Part shown: positions 24,110 to 36,090 of the stretch, one piece after another
How the letters are laid out: each line of letters begins with the position of its first letter
Position numbering within the stretch: the stretch's first letter is position 1
Assembly: GCA_030998225.1 (NCBI GenBank)
Contig: JAPYXD010000581.1
Location: 3,596,001-3,660,000 of the forward strand
Length of the DNA stretch: 64,000 bases
From: Diplolepis rosae
Lineage: Eukaryota; Arthropoda; Insecta; Hymenoptera; Diplolepididae
Direction: 5' to 3'
The notes under the pieces: generated by a model
Database searches by the model: none
What the model was told of the DNA's origin: nothing
What the model saw: the letters and a program-made list of their open reading frames with translations, nothing else
Position numbers and translations under genes: made by a program

Positions 24110-24268
24110 GGTTTCTGGCCAGATCTCTGTCGGGCAAACTCGGGCTGCATTGCAGGGCCGGGAACTGAGTGGGAATCGTCCGGGTTGACTCGTGAGCGGA
24201 CCGGGTCAAGTCGGGAACCGGCAGAATCAACCCAGGATGAAGTTCATTGTCAGAAACTGACCGTAAAC
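24110..24268. repeat. GC-rich word array (CCGGGTTGACTCG type)
   Basis: CGGGCAAACTCGGG, CCGGGTTGACTCG and ACCGGGTCAAGTCGGG follow each other irregularly. The region resembles the neighbouring CCGAATC arrays in design but has its own GC-rich word. Open frames across it have no domain. Confidence 0.45.
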
Positions 24269-24290
24269 TAGTCGGGCACTAATCAAGTAC

Positions 24291-24699
24291 CTTGGCGAAA
24301 GTCTCGGATTGGGAATTTTTTCCAAACCAATCCGACTCATTCAGAAATCTGTTTCTGAACCAATCCGAGGTATTCCGAAAAAATTCGAAGCCAGTTTCAA
24401 TCCGTATTAATCAGAAGCCCATTTAAAATCATTGCGAACTTTTAATCCGATTAATCCAACCAATCCGAATCAGTCCAAACTTTCAATCCGAACGGATCCG
24501 AATGTATCCGAAATTTACCGAATTTATTCGGAATGAAATTTCGGATTGATATTGAATTGGCTTCGGGTTGATTCGTATTGAAAATTTGCTTTGGAGTCAT
24601 TCGGAATAACTTGGTTTAGTTCGGAATCAGATTCCGGAATGGCTCGGAGTAGTGCGGATTGATTCGGAATGGATTTCAATCCGGAAATTTCGCCAGGGT
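24291..24699. mobile_element. CCGAATC-family fold-back with defined ends
   Basis: The left end CCTTGGCGAAAGTCTCGGAT and the complement of the right end (CCCTGGCGAAATTTCCGGAT) are inverted repeats. The interior is almost wholly AATCCGAA-type words on the left and TTCGGATT-type words on the right, so the whole 409 bp can fold back. No protein is encoded. Confidence 0.7.
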
Positions 24700-24759
24700 G
24701 AACCTATATGATGTTTAAAATTTTTTTTAAATTTTCAAAGATGTTACGCAGTAGTTTTC

Positions 24760-25440
24760 CTCAAGGACATGTGTTCGGGTGCTTTGAACCATTTAGCGAA
24801 AGCGCGGTCTTTGTGGTTTGTTTTCTTTTGCGTTCGTTTACTTATCTTAGAAGGCTCTGCGCTGACCATTAAGGTTAACGTCGAGCAGAAATCAAAATTA
24901 ATTACTCTCTCCCACGACGTTCAGTTGGAATGTTTAGTTATGGGACTTTTCTTTGGGTTTTTGTTTAAAATGGGGGAGATTCAGTCACAATTTCACCCTT
25001 GGCAACGAGAGGGATCCTCGATAGGACAGTGAAACGTACCATTATTTTTCTCTCCTTGAAGAAAGGCTTGTGGATTACGCGTGTACCCCTGTGGATTGTG
25101 TACGAAGTGGGTAACAGTGTTCAGTGTCCGAAGCATATTCGAAGCGGATTGAGTGAGTGCCACTGTAGATTCCGTCAACCCTGTGATGAGGACTGCTGAC
25201 TTAAGCCACGCTCTGGAAGGTGCCTGGAAGAGTGAATGAGGACTATCCATATCGTCACCACTGCGGGGTGAGTGATTTTCTCTTAGAGGCTGAACCGTTA
25301 CTTCGGGGCTACTCCCCAACTTACGATAACGGCTGTACCATTGTCTCTGGGCTGGTCCCAATTGTCAGTGACGGGCGCAACAATTCACGTATTGTTCTTT
25401 GTTCTTTTCAACAGCCTCTGCCTCCACTACAAGTGTAGAG
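24760..25440 (+). other. GC-richer block with open frames, unidentified
   Basis: About 680 bp have balanced base composition and several overlapping open frames, the longest being 122 codons on the minus strand (24993-25361). Plus-strand frames at 24769-25032 and 25220-25438 show no domain I recognise. CTTTTCAACAG at 25406-25416 could be a splice acceptor. It may be a decayed element or a non-coding exon cluster; I cannot decide. Confidence 0.3.
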
Positions 25441-26138
25441 GGCAATTTGTTTCATGCCAATAAATCCACTATCATGTTTCCCAACAACTAATAAATCTGT
25501 GTCTTTACTTGAATTCCCTACCACAGTCTACTGAAGTTTATTAGATGAACTAATTTCCCGAAACAGCATGTGATACTTGAGAAAAGTAGTAAGATTATGT
25601 GAACAACTTGGTCCACTTTCTACATGTTCTCCATAGATTTTGCTTAAATTGAATTTTTTTCTATTTATTAAACCAAAAGTTATCTATCTACGTCTGTTTT
25701 TATCCTTTTTACCATTTCCCAAATTTTGAAATCAGAATTCTATGTGTTTTGGACACAAACATGTAGAAACTTAAAATCAATAAAATTTTCTGTAAATTTA
25801 TCAAGTATCACATGCCCTTAACTCTCAGAGTGCCCAAGTTCATATATACTATAAAAGGTTCTATATATAACTTATGTCATTTTCTACAGGGTAATCCTAT
25901 AGGTGGGACATATAGGATTCTGTACGCGGACCTATACAGGAATTTTTAGTAAGGATCTGTCAAAATATTCGAATATATTTTATGTTATTATTCAAATTTC
26001 GCGCAAAAATCCTATGCACTATCTGCACAAGTACAAAAATATACCTATAATATAACCTATAATTCCTACCACGTGAATTCTTTTGTTTTAATCATGTTTC
26101 ATTCTTGTGGGTTGATCTGATACGTGTTTTGAAAATTA
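25441..26138. other. AT-rich with CCTATA words
   Basis: Between 25855 and 26075 words such as CCTATAGG and CCTATAAT recur in both orientations, suggesting another fold-back. No ends are defined. Confidence 0.35.
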
Positions 26139-26283
26139 AAATGGGTGAAGAAGAACGTATGCGTGAGCAAAATCGTATCCGCGCTAAAAAACACAGAAGA
26201 GTTCGAAAAATTGAGGAAAAATATAGTGGTGATGAGTCCAATTGTGAATTAAGTGAAACTTTAATGCTACTAAGAACAGCCCC
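26139..26283 (+). CDS. Short basic/acidic reading frame, possibly an exon remnant
   Basis: From the ATG at 26139 the frame reads GEEERMREQNRIRAKKHRR, a strongly charged helix-like segment, then KIEEKYSGDESNCELSET and LMLLRTA. Codon use looks protein-like and differs from the AT-rich flanks. At 26281 it runs into a C-run and A-run and then a GC-rich word array, so the rest of the 108-codon frame is probably not original. I do not recognise the family; RNRIRAKKHRR-like N-termini occur in basic nuclear proteins and in transposon ORF1 proteins. Confidence 0.35.
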
Positions 26284-26284
26284 C

Positions 26285-26425
26285 CCCAAAAAAAAACAGC
26301 CAGAAAAGGGCCGGGTAATCCGGCTGGTTCCTGACCAGCCTTCACGTCGGGAACATAACCAAACCAGCGTGACGTTTCTGGTGGTTTCCTGGTCGGATAG
26401 CCTGACCGGTTCCCGGTTACACAAA
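26285..26425. repeat. GC-rich array (CCGGYTGGTTCC words)
   Basis: CCGGCTGGTTCCTGACCAGCC, its near-complements and TGACCGGTTCCCGG alternate in both orientations, forming a fold-back of about 140 bp next to the charged reading frame. Confidence 0.5.
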
Positions 26426-27493
26426 GAGCTTCACATAGTCCGTTTGTCGTCTGTATTTTTTTGACGACTTCGAATATCAAAAAATCTTTTTACGGACATA
26501 TTCTAGAGATATTACCATACAGAAGCAATTCATGCAAAATATATTTTTTTGATTTTTTTTTACCATTCACACCAGATGATCCCCTTAAAGGAACTTTTTT
26601 TTAGAATCTATTTCCAAGATCTCAATTTATGATTCACACATTAAAAATTTTTATTTCGACAAGTTTTAACTTGAGATACTCGAAAAGTAAAAGTTTGAAA
26701 AAAGACAGGCAATAAAAAAACGTCTGGAGTGCGGGTTGAACGTAATTGCTTTAGACTAGTACAAAACAATCGTCCTGCTATTTTCAACCAGATGTAGTTA
26801 TACAACAACTGCGAGCTACAGCTGTATTCGTTTCTGCAACGCAGCACTGTGCCCAGCACGCTCGCTTTAAAGTTCAATTACCGAGCTCGATCGCTGGACA
26901 AAAGTTTCCGTTTTATAGAGCAGGATACTGTGGAAACTTCCGAATAAGATAAGTTTCACGCGGACGCAGAAACAAGTCGAAGCGACGAACAGTACGGCAC
27001 CATCGCTTTGCACTAAAAAATTTTATAAGAATTACACGTTCGTGCTTTATACAACTACACGAATAATTATTCGCTGAATTGCATCCCAACACGAAGGAAA
27101 AGAGCAACAAAAAAGGTTTTTTTTTTCAATTTGAAACCTTCTATGCAGAAATTCCTCAACTTGGCCCTGGCCTGGCATGGGACGCTCACTTGTTCGGTTC
27201 AGATCCAGTCAAATCGTGTATTTCATCATTGGTCTGGGCCATTGTATTACAATTTTCATATATGCTTGAAAGTTGCATACAGAAAAAAAAGTGTAGTTAT
27301 GACAGCAAATCTTTGTGACAGTTGAACGTTTAGCTGGTAACGAACGAGTGAATGAAGGAATGTCTCGGAATCAGCGAAAGTGAATATCCGTAACCACTTT
27401 AGCTATTTTAGCGATATTTCATAGACGAGAAAGGCATTGTTTATAGCTATAACTGAGAACTTACAATTAGAGGAGAAGAGTAATCGGAAAGTA
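26426..27493. other. No gene recognised
   Basis: Short open frames lack domains. The composition between 26750 and 27010 is slightly richer in GC, without further structure. Confidence 0.3.
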
Positions 27494-28103
27494 TAGCTAC
27501 TACAGTTATATCCTTATGAACAAGAAAAATACATAAAATAATTTTTAGCCATTCGTAGGTTATGCGACACGATACATATTTACGAAGTATAATTAAATAA
27601 AAATATGACTTAATTTTTCCGTGCTTTAAATCTTCATAAGCATTGTAAAGTTGCAGTAAATAAAAAGACATGAAAATGGAAAGCTATGCAAATCTAACCT
27701 TCAAGTGCTGGAATGTATTTATCTAACTTCCACTGTTGCAGAATGTTGCGTACGAACGCATCGGCCATCGTTTATCAATTTACTTAATAATTGATATTAT
27801 ATTATTAATTTAGGGGTTACCCCTAATTGTACCGCGAGAAATTGGTCGTTTAAAAGCATTTTTTGCAAGATAACCACTAAACTTTTTTATAGGAACTATT
27901 TATTATATTAAAGTGCATACTCTCAACATACTTTTAGTTAATTTTCAATAAAGAAAATGTATTATTTTGTAAAGACATGGCCATACCGTAGGACTTTTCT
28001 TCTAAAACATGGTTTGCGGTGACAAATTTTCCGCAAGTCTGGATTATCTGAAATACAAAATTGATACGGATTTAGTTAAATTATGAGATTATATATTCTT
28101 TAT
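27494..28103 (-). repeat. 610-bp inverted duplicate, left copy, with exon-like segment
   Basis: This is the reverse complement of 36787-37396 at high identity. On the minus strand it contains an intron-like T-rich tract and TATTTCAG acceptor, then a 61-nt exon-like segment at 27987-28047 (reading IIQTCGKFVTANH, then EEKSYG), then GTATGG, a possible donor. The segment differs from the other copy at three sites, two conservative and one silent in this frame. A Tc1 transposon lies just right of its end. Confidence 0.7.
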
Positions 28104-28129
28104 GTGCTTAACACACGCTGCCAAGGGTA

Positions 28130-29320
28130 AAGCTACTCTTGTGAGCAGAATTAAGCGCGGCAAATTTTTTAAATAAAAGTACTCTCGAAGGACTACGGCG
28201 CTACTACCTAATAGATAGTCCAGTCCCCATCGTTGTCCAGAATGGCCTGGCACCTTTTCGGCATGCTTTCCACTAATTTTTCAGCGTAGTTCTTTGGTAA
28301 TTCTTGCCATATCTTCCTGATTTTTTGCGAGAGCTGTTTCAGGGTGAACACACGTTTTCCCGCAAGCTTCCTCTTCAAAACACTCCAGACATTTTCGATT
28401 GGATTCGCATCGGGGGACTGTGATGGCCAATCCAAAGTTGTGATGCCATTTTCTGTTTTCCAGGCGGTGCAGAGACGGCTTCGATGTTTCGGGTCGTTAT
28501 ATTCTTGTAAGATCCAATCGGCCGTATCGGCTCCAAACATCTTTGTAGCAGACCTTAGAAGACCACGTTCATATATTTTGAGCATTTTCTGAGCATCCAA
28601 GTTCTCGGTGAAGAGCTCTAAACACCCAAAACCGCGATGTGAGAAGCATCCCCAAACATGGACCTTCACGAGGTGTTTAACGGTTTGCTGAAGTAATCTA
28701 CTGCCAACGGTAGACCAGGCCATGCCCAGAACGACGCTTCATCGGAAAAAATGACATTAGACCAGTCACGGTCGAGATTTTCAGCAGCCTATGCCTTTCG
28801 TTTTTCCATATAGGTTTCTGAAAGCAGGGGTTTTTGCCTCGTGCTACGGTATTTTATATTCGATTCAGCCAGACGCTGTCGAATGGTGCTTATACTGATG
28901 TTGACTCTCTTTTCGGCTAGAATAGCCTTGGCTTCTCGTAACCGTTGAGTGGGGAGACGCTCGAACAGCTTTATGATCGCTTTATCCTGCGTGCTCGTTG
29001 TTGCTCGCGATTTGCCTCTTTCAGGCAGATCGTCGACTGTTTTATTTGCTTAATAACGCTCAACCCACAACCCAAGTCGAACGATTTCGACTTTTTGATG
29101 TATTTAGCAGCGGCTGTATAGGACATAAGTGGTCCCTTTGGATGGGTACACAAGAAGACCGCTTCAAAACGTTTCGCGTACACAGAACTCATTATGACTC
29201 ACGCATGCTCTCTCGGACGATTCGAGCGCTACTGAATCGCCTTGGTAATTGCGCCGTAGACCTTTGAATGTACTTTCATTAAAAAAAAAAAAGTTCAAAA
29301 ATCTCTAATAGTTTTCGAAA
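28130..29320 (-). mobile_element. Tc1 transposon around the pseudogene
   Basis: Inverted blocks AAAGTACTCTCGAAGG at 28177 and its partner ending near 29275, both leading into CTACGGCGC, flank the coding part. Weaker A/T-rich similarity continues outward. The exact tips and TA duplication are not resolved, so these coordinates are approximate. Confidence 0.6.
28208..29192 (-). pseudogene. Tc1 transposase (DD34E), almost full length, inactive
   Basis: From MSSVYAKRFEAVF at 29192 the protein has the paired HTH region (AAKYIKKSKS, then LRKAKAIL-like and NISISTIRQRLAESNIKYR), VIFSDEASFWAWPG with the first catalytic Asp near 28745, a glycine-rich core, and SPDANPIENVWSVLKRKL with the catalytic Glu. 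The second Asp should precede NDPKH but reads YNDPKH, a loss by one base change; spacing to the Glu is 34. A stop replaces Trp in the EKRKA-stop-AAENLDRDW segment, and at least one frameshift lies near 29060. The last 171 codons are open. It encoded a Tc1 transposase and is now dead. Confidence 0.88.
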
Positions 29321-29452
29321 AATCGAGAACTCGCTCTTGTTGAACATACTGTAATTGTTGTGTTTTCGTTGCACCAGTGCCATACACACTCTGTCCTTAT
29401 CACTCCTGTGTGAGTCCTACTCACCACTTCGTCGTAGTCACACCTGTGGGGT

Positions 29453-29705
29453 TTCTTTTAACTAAAGATTTATACTTGTGTGGACCATCAGAAAAGGATA
29501 TTTGAAGGATATATTGTATATAAAGGTACCGAACCTCTCTCTCTCTCTCTCTCTCTTTTTCTCTCTCGTTAGTTATTTTTACCAATTGCCCGTGCCAGAC
29601 TTATATGTATTGATTGATATTTAGATTCTTGTAATTTAACCTCATAATTTTATAATATTGATTAACCTTAATATTCAAATAAATTCAATTTGTATTATTT
29701 TACTA
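29453..29705 (+). repeat. Dispersed repeat with CT microsatellite, copy 1
   Basis: ACACCTGTGGGG, then TAAAGGTACCGAACCTCTCTCT and AATAAATTCAATTTGTATTA are shared in the same order with 55540-55775. A CT-dinucleotide run fills 29538-29568. It has an AATAAA-like signal and could be part of an LTR or a LINE 3' end; the family is not identified. Confidence 0.6.
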
Positions 29706-30128
29706 ATACCACCATTAAGTACATATTTTAAAGTATTCAAATTACTTTGCTCAAAAAACCTTTTTTTTAAATAGCAAAAAAACAAAAATTAAAATGTACA
29801 AAAAATTGAATTTTTGGTAAAACTGCTTCCATTTATTTAAATAAAAATTTTACTAAACCTTTTGTTCACGGGCAGCGTATTGTCATATTCGAACAAAATC
29901 TTTTTGGTTTTTTTATTTCAGATGACTTGTTCTAAAGTTATTGTGCTCACCGCAAGAAAGACGCTCAGCGACTTCAGCTGTAGAATATTTATTTTTCAAT
30001 ATTTTCCAATAAAAAATTAATTACTGTACTTTATAATAAGTACTTAATGATAGTATATTAGTTATTTGAATAAAATTAATTAATGTTCAAAAAGGAATTC
30101 ACCTGATTTTTCGGATCCCAACTAGGTA
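29706..30128. other. AT-rich, nothing recognised
   Basis: A T-rich tract ending in TTTCAG at about 29922 could be a splice acceptor by chance. No frame follows. Confidence 0.3.
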
Positions 30129-30365
30129 CATTGAGAAAGATTTCTAGGGTAATAGTAACTAATACTTCTCAACTAATTGCTTTTGGTAAAAGCTACTAAA
30201 AATTTTATTAGTTTTACCAAGATTAAAAATAGGTTATATAAAAACTATCTTAGTTTTTTAGTACCACACTATCTTAGTTAAACTAATATATTATTTAGTA
30301 GTTTTTACTAAAAGCAATTAGTTAAGACGTATTAGTTACAATTACTATGCAAATTTCTCTCAATG
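30129..30365. mobile_element. 237-bp MITE with TA duplication
   Basis: The ends CATTGAGARARATTT are inverted for about 60 bp, including GTAACTAATAC and AACTAATTGCTTTT, and TA flanks both sides (30127-30128, 30366-30367). The interior repeats the word AACTAAT/TTAGTT in both orientations. The tips resemble the ACACGGAGAAAAAT group. Confidence 0.8.
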
Positions 30366-32089
30366 TATAACCCCTTTATCCTAAAATGGAAGATTTTCAC
30401 TTTGCAAATGACAGCATTGATGCAACCACTCACGGAAATGAAAGTTATTACCGTGACTCTGAAACTTACTACTTGCCACGGTATCTCCATCTTTTGGCCT
30501 TTTACCATTGATCAGAAAGAATTGCCGGTTTGCTCGCGTGATATAGAATGAATTGTTCTCCCGAGACTCAGAGTGGAAAAAAATATTTCAAAGAAAATAT
30601 TTCCTCACGTCAGGACTTTAGGCTTTCTTTATTGGGGTTATTTCACTCAAACGTGGGCATTCAATTTTTATTTTTTTTAAGGAAGTACATCTTTTTCAAA
30701 CTACTTTTTTAAATATCTTTTTAAATTTATAAACTAGTTCTTATTAAATTTACCATGAAACATTTTATTGCAATATTTGTTTAACTTTTTTATGAACAAA
30801 ATCGCAAATTCTCTCTTAACTTTATAACGTAAGAAAACTTTCCTTTTTCGATTCCAAGCATTTTTCTCCAGTACCACAAGGAAATATACTAAACTTAGAA
30901 GCAAGCTGCACTGCATAAGAATCTGTTTTCATGTGACAGAGGTTCTCTATCAAGGCTTTAAGGCATCAGTCAATTCAGAGCTAGAGGCTTTGATCGGAGA
31001 ACCCCTGATGCGAATACGCAAATTGAATACAGGAAAAGTCGAGAAGAACTTATGAGAAATACCGTCGGGACGAAACTGCGAATACGAATAGTATGCACCC
31101 ATTTGTAACCGGTACATTTCTAACTCCATCATCGTGGATCGATGACGAGCTGATCTGTGCGACCTATAAAATAAAGCTTTAAATCTCACTTTTATTGTCA
31201 CTTTACTCGGGGATAGTCCGAGCTAACCTTAAATTTTCAAACCCTATGGTGACTTTTATACTTCGATTTTCATCGTTTCATGGTTTATTATTCCCTCCAC
31301 TATTTTCTCAATACAATTTGCCTTTTCTTTTAATAATAAAAAATTATTATTGAACACTTAAAAAAACGGTAAAATTTTAAAGTTCAAATTTTATTTGATT
31401 CTTAAGGATATTATTCGGAAAGTCATTCTTCTGCTAATTATACCTTCTGAACAAAATGTTTTTTGTTAAATCTTCAGAAATATATTTTAACCTGGAAAAA
31501 CTACTTGAAACAAAATTGGTAACTTTTTATTAAAATTTTGACTCCACGTGTGAAATTACAAATAACAAAAAATCCCTTGATACTAAGTCTCGAGTCGATA
31601 AGTTAACATTCGGCAATTTCGGTTTGCCATCTTGAATCCGCCATCTTGAATTCAGAAATATTGATACTATATTCGAAATGAACGATCTAGAATTCCTTTG
31701 ATATTAAGTCTCGAGTGGATCAGTTAATATTTTGCCCGCCATCTTGAATTTCAATAATTTCTCAAAAGTAACGCCATATTTTTGACTAATTTCAGGGTTA
31801 ATAAATTATCCTGGAAAATTACTAGAAAAATTATGCATGTTTTTTTGGTATTTTTGCTGTTGTTTACGTTTTCTGAAAAGATTCAAGCTTGAGGGATAAA
31901 CTTAAGACCATGGGCTATGCAGGTCACGTGACCAATTCAGTCACTGGCTATTGATTTTTTTCTCCATATATAAAATTTTAAATCATAATAAATCGGTCAA
32001 AATTTAGGAAATGATAAATAATAGCATATGAAAAGAATATACTCTAAAAACAGACTACTGACTATCAAAACGATTACCTTCACTATTAA
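30366..32089. other. AT-rich, no supported gene
   Basis: At 30950-31190 base composition is more balanced and a plus-strand frame contains SELEALIGEPLMRIRKLNT, which has no match I recognise. CATCTTGAATTC-type words repeat at 31625-31760. Nothing else is defined. Confidence 0.3.
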
Positions 32090-32780
32090 AGGATTTTCTA
32101 TTCAAAATTGGCGTGAGAGGAAAGCATTTAACAGTTAAAGGACTGTCGTTTCAAATGATATCCTTTTGCTATCAAAGTATTTCCTTTGGTCTGCAAAGGA
32201 AATCCTTTGTCGTACAAAGGAAATATAATTTTGAGGATAAAAGAAAACCATTGTATGATATAACCTATAAAAATGTGCACAAGCCCAACTTTGACAAATG
32301 CCAATATTAAATCGATCATTATCAATACTATAATAATGATCCGTCTTAGATTTCAGCTTAAGGAAATTTTAAGATACAACTTTGAAGAAACACATAATAT
32401 TCAATGAAATTCAAGGGTGCTTTACAAAATTATTTACAAATGAACGACTGATAACCTTTCGATGATTAAAAGCATCAAAAGTCAATAAATTTATAATACT
32501 TCGATTGTCAGAAGCAATGAAAAATGAGGTTAAGCACAGGACGATGTACATTCATTCATGCGCAAGCGCACTTCGTCCAACAGCCTACAAATTCAATCCT
32601 TTAATAGTCAAAGGATTTCTTTTCAGAGTCAAAAGAAATCGTTTATCGGTAAAGCTGTTTTCGTTTTGCATTTTGCAGATGAGTTTTCCAACAGTGAAAC
32701 GATTTTGTTGATAGACAAAAGAAATCTGCTTCATTTCAATAGATGCATTTTGAAAGGAACGTACCCAGGAAACAAAAAGC
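32090..32780. repeat. Array of AAAGGATTTCCTTT words
   Basis: AAAGGAAATCC, TATCAAAG, AAAGGATTT and complements recur in both orientations across about 690 bp. The open frames on both strands here (around 32113-32325 and 32505-32785) are produced by the palindromic words, not by coding. Confidence 0.55.
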
Positions 32781-32920
32781 GATAGGCTAACATCGCATAT
32801 GAATTGCGTATTTTAAAATGGCAGATTCCAAATATTTTCGATTAATTATGTTGTGGGCTTTTGAATTGGTAAGATTTTTTAATTGTCAGTTTGAACCCAG
32901 ACCGATTGAATCATTACTTT

Positions 32921-33133
32921 CCCTTGTAGAAAAAAATAATTGGACCCGATTGGGACCGATTGATCCGATTGACCCCATTTCAAAAAAATCATTGAAACCG
33001 ATTTATTACTCGAATTCAATCAGGCGAGACCATTTTGAATCCGATTAATAAATCGGTTTCAATGATGTTTTTGAAATGGGTTCAATTGGATCAATCAGCC
33101 CCAATCGGGTCCAATTATTTTTTTCTACAAGGG
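32921..33133. mobile_element. 213-bp nearly perfect hairpin MITE
   Basis: The arms start CCCTTGTAGAAAAAAATAAT on both sides and remain nearly identical for about 90 bp, reaching ATCATTGAAACCGATTTATT. Few mismatches suggest recent origin or gene conversion between arms. The word GATTGATCC recurs. It has no coding content. Confidence 0.85.
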
Positions 33134-33565
33134 TTGTTGAATTGTTTTTACGCTTCTTCCATTCGTAAAAATTTATTTCACTCATGTTAATCGTAATTTT
33201 ACAATTGAGCTGAACAATTCACGAAACGTATCTTGACGATTTGAATTTTATGGACTGTGTCTCTTAATCCTAAAACTACAATTCAACGTCATTAAGACAC
33301 ATTTATACGATTGAAAAGTCCTAAACGCAATTCAACAATGTTTCGATGCAATCGTTTTCAATCCTTCGTTTTTTTTCCTGGGTTAGAGTTCTTAAATTAT
33401 CGAGAATTTAATTTCATGTAATGTAATCGAAAATATTACATATAATAATTATATGAAAACATATATTAATTTATCAAAATTCAAATTTTTAAGGAGCAAA
33501 ACAGTTTTTATTTTTTTTTTTGCATTTTCCGGGGTTGCTGCAGGTCACTGAATTTATGAATCGGC

Positions 33566-34510
33566 ACACGGAGAAAAATAGATAGTAAACCGCAATATCT
33601 TGATATTAGCAGATAATATATTTGCGATTTAACTATGGGACAGCCATCTGGATATTGAAACAGAGTATCTGTAGGTATTAAAAAAAAGATGTTTTTTCGC
33701 AATATCTAAGATATTAAACTAAAGAACCCAATATGTTAATTTGAAATATCTCAGATGTCAAACTGAAATACATTAGATATCAGGTCATAGTATTGGAGAT
33801 ATTAAACTGTAATATCTTAGATAATTAAAGTCAATATTTGTGTCAATGAATGCAATTGTCTAATAATTATGTAAATATGCTGATTGAAAAATAGAAAGAA
33901 AAAAATGAAATTAAGAAAATATAACATGAAATAAATAATGATTCAAAATATTCTTATAAGCTCCTTTTTTCTTAAATTCCTCGATCTAAGAGTTTTCGCA
34001 AGTCCATATTTGGTTGATTATTCTCAAAGTCAAGGCAACCTGTTGATAAATGGAGATTATAAAAACGTTCAACATAATTGTAAACATTTGGAATCTATTA
34101 CGAATTCCAGTAAGCAAATTCCGATTCGATGTTGAATTTAAAAACGGTTACATAGAGAACGTGTTATTGAGAGGTTAGAAAATTCATTTCAAAGATTCAA
34201 GGTATAAAAATGAATTTTTTCAAAAATGGCACTTAAAAACTTCATATAGACACAACATTATTAATTCAGTGTCGAAACCAAAAACCGCGCGACCGGAAAA
34301 GCTATGGGCGAGCGCGATAGACAAATTTAATATGAAATTCAAAGACTCTGATCACGTGAATTTTCCTTAGGCACGTGCACGCTACTGTTTATAACATCTT
34401 AGATATTGAAGTTTAATACCAAATATTTAAAATTTTGAATATAAACTGTTATTGGCCATTAATATCTTGTATATTTAAGAGGATATATTAGATATTATGT
34501 AGTATAATCT
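33566..34510. repeat. ATATCTTAGATATT word array after CACACGGAGAAAAAT
   Basis: The array opens with CACACGGAGAAAAATAGATA at 33566. ATATCT, AGATATT and related words recur in both orientations to about 33850 and again at 34398-34505. The central part between them is less structured. TAGTATCTATTTTTCTCAGTG at 36239-36259 mirrors the opening and could be its far end. Confidence 0.5.
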
Positions 34511-34885
34511 ACACGGAGAGAAATAACTGGTGCCATGCACTCGAAAGAGACCAGTGTTTGGCAGTTGTGGCTGTTCAAATAGTTGAACTTAGAAACTCGA
34601 GTAATAACCGCTCGAAATTCATGCGAGCTGCTCACAGTAATCTATGAAGACAAAATACTGTGTATTCACATAAAAAGTATGTGATATTACAACATTTACA
34701 ACTCATGCGATTTATAGTAGATACTAGATGGGCCAAAGGTGCCAAACGCTTGTGTTTCACGTGCGGCGCACGTGAAACTCAAGCGTTGAACTTCTTAGGC
34801 TTATATGAAGAAATTCTAGTATAAGACATACGCCTTGGGAACGCTTGAGATTCACGTGCGCCACACGTGAAGCTGAAGCGTTTAG
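34511..34885. repeat. ACACGGAGAGAAAT element with twin 43-bp palindromes
   Basis: After the opening ACACGGAGAGAAATAACTGG two closely related palindromes lie at 34745-34787 and 34840-34882. Both start AACGCTTG and turn around at a GTGCGSCRCAC centre that includes CACGTG on each side. The block between them (GTATAAGACATACGCCTTG) is also found inside the hAT-type MITE at about 38088-38110. Confidence 0.6.
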
Positions 34886-34989
34886 AACATGAAGAAAGCC
34901 ATGCTTCATATACTCAGCGTTCATTTGTTCGGGCTCCGAGTCGCTAGTGCTACACGCACGAATATTAAATAGGTAAAGCATGAACGTTG

Positions 34990-36090
34990 TCTCGATAGAA
35001 TCATCAGATTGAATTGAGCTTTGGTACACTTTATCGGAGCCGAAAAAGTAAGGACAAGTTCGTTAACCAGCCACATCCAATCAAAATTGAGGGATTGAGC
35101 ACTACTTTTGTGTTTTTGAAAATAACTTTTTGAAAAAATCAAAAATTTCAACACTGGTTTTTGATAGTGCTCATAAATCTCTACAAATTATCCTGATAAC
35201 ATTTTTTGATTAAATCAAAATTAGAAATGTTACAGCATATTCAAATTCGAAAAAAGTCAATATCAAAATTCCATTTTCCAGTTAAATTATACGGGATACG
35301 AAAAAACGTTATGATATAATATTATTGAATAAATAAAGACCTACACATTTGAATTGTAACATTTTTTCATAAGATGCATATTTTTCTTTTTAATTAAAAA
35401 AAAAACTATTGAAAATCCAAAATTCAATTTTTTAACAATAATATGTAAAATACGAAAAAAGACGTAAGAATACAAAGTTGTTCGTTACAAAAAGATCTAC
35501 AAATTTTGTCTAACGCAGTTTCTGGTAAAACATATATTTTTCGTTTTTAATTCCAAAAAATACGTTTAAAATTCAAAAATTCCATTTTTTAGACAAAATA
35601 TGTGAGATACAAAAAAAACGTTTATCTGGAAAATTGTTTGCCTAAATGAGGTTTACAAATTCTCATTAAGACATTTCGGGACAGGATGTATATTTTATGT
35701 TTTGATTTTTAATATTAAAAAAATTCGATTTTTTCACCAAAATATGTGAGATACGAAATAAGCGTTGTTCTATAAAATCGTTTCCGTAAATAAGTTCTAC
35801 GATTATTTTTTCTTTTTGAGAGATTTGGAAGAAAATAAATTATTTTAATCATGTAATTTATTATAAAGTTACTAAAATGTATACAGAAAATCGAGCGCGA
35901 AGCGCGAGCGTCATGATGAGAATGTGTTCCTTAAGGCTGATAGAGCCTTAAGTAAATTGAATTTCCTGTTTCACTGAAATTCAAAAAGAAATCGAGTGAC
36001 TTTGAGAAAATTTGTAATTCACATCATCTGTAATATAATTATAAAATTGGTTTGAGCTTCAGTATCAAATTATAAGAAATAAACTTAAAT
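34990..36090 (+). repeat. Dispersed repeat, copy B
   Basis: This is the uninterrupted partner of 828-2290. Units of about 150 bp beginning near 35292, 35445, 35597 and 35740 share the word GAGATACGAAAA, showing an old tandem structure. It carries the empty site for the 504-bp fold-back element. No coding frame is supported. Confidence 0.75.

Noticed and set aside
22780..24699. CRISPR-like array
   Set aside because: Words are degenerate, in both orientations and without regular spacing or unique spacers.
24993..25361. 122-codon minus-strand frame as a gene
   Set aside because: No domain, no codon bias and opposing open frames of similar length; kept only as an unidentified block.
29538..29568. 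CT run as a promoter element
   Set aside because: It is a simple microsatellite inside a dispersed repeat that has a second copy elsewhere.
32113..32785. Open frames on both strands
   Set aside because: They are a result of the AAAGGATTTCC word array.
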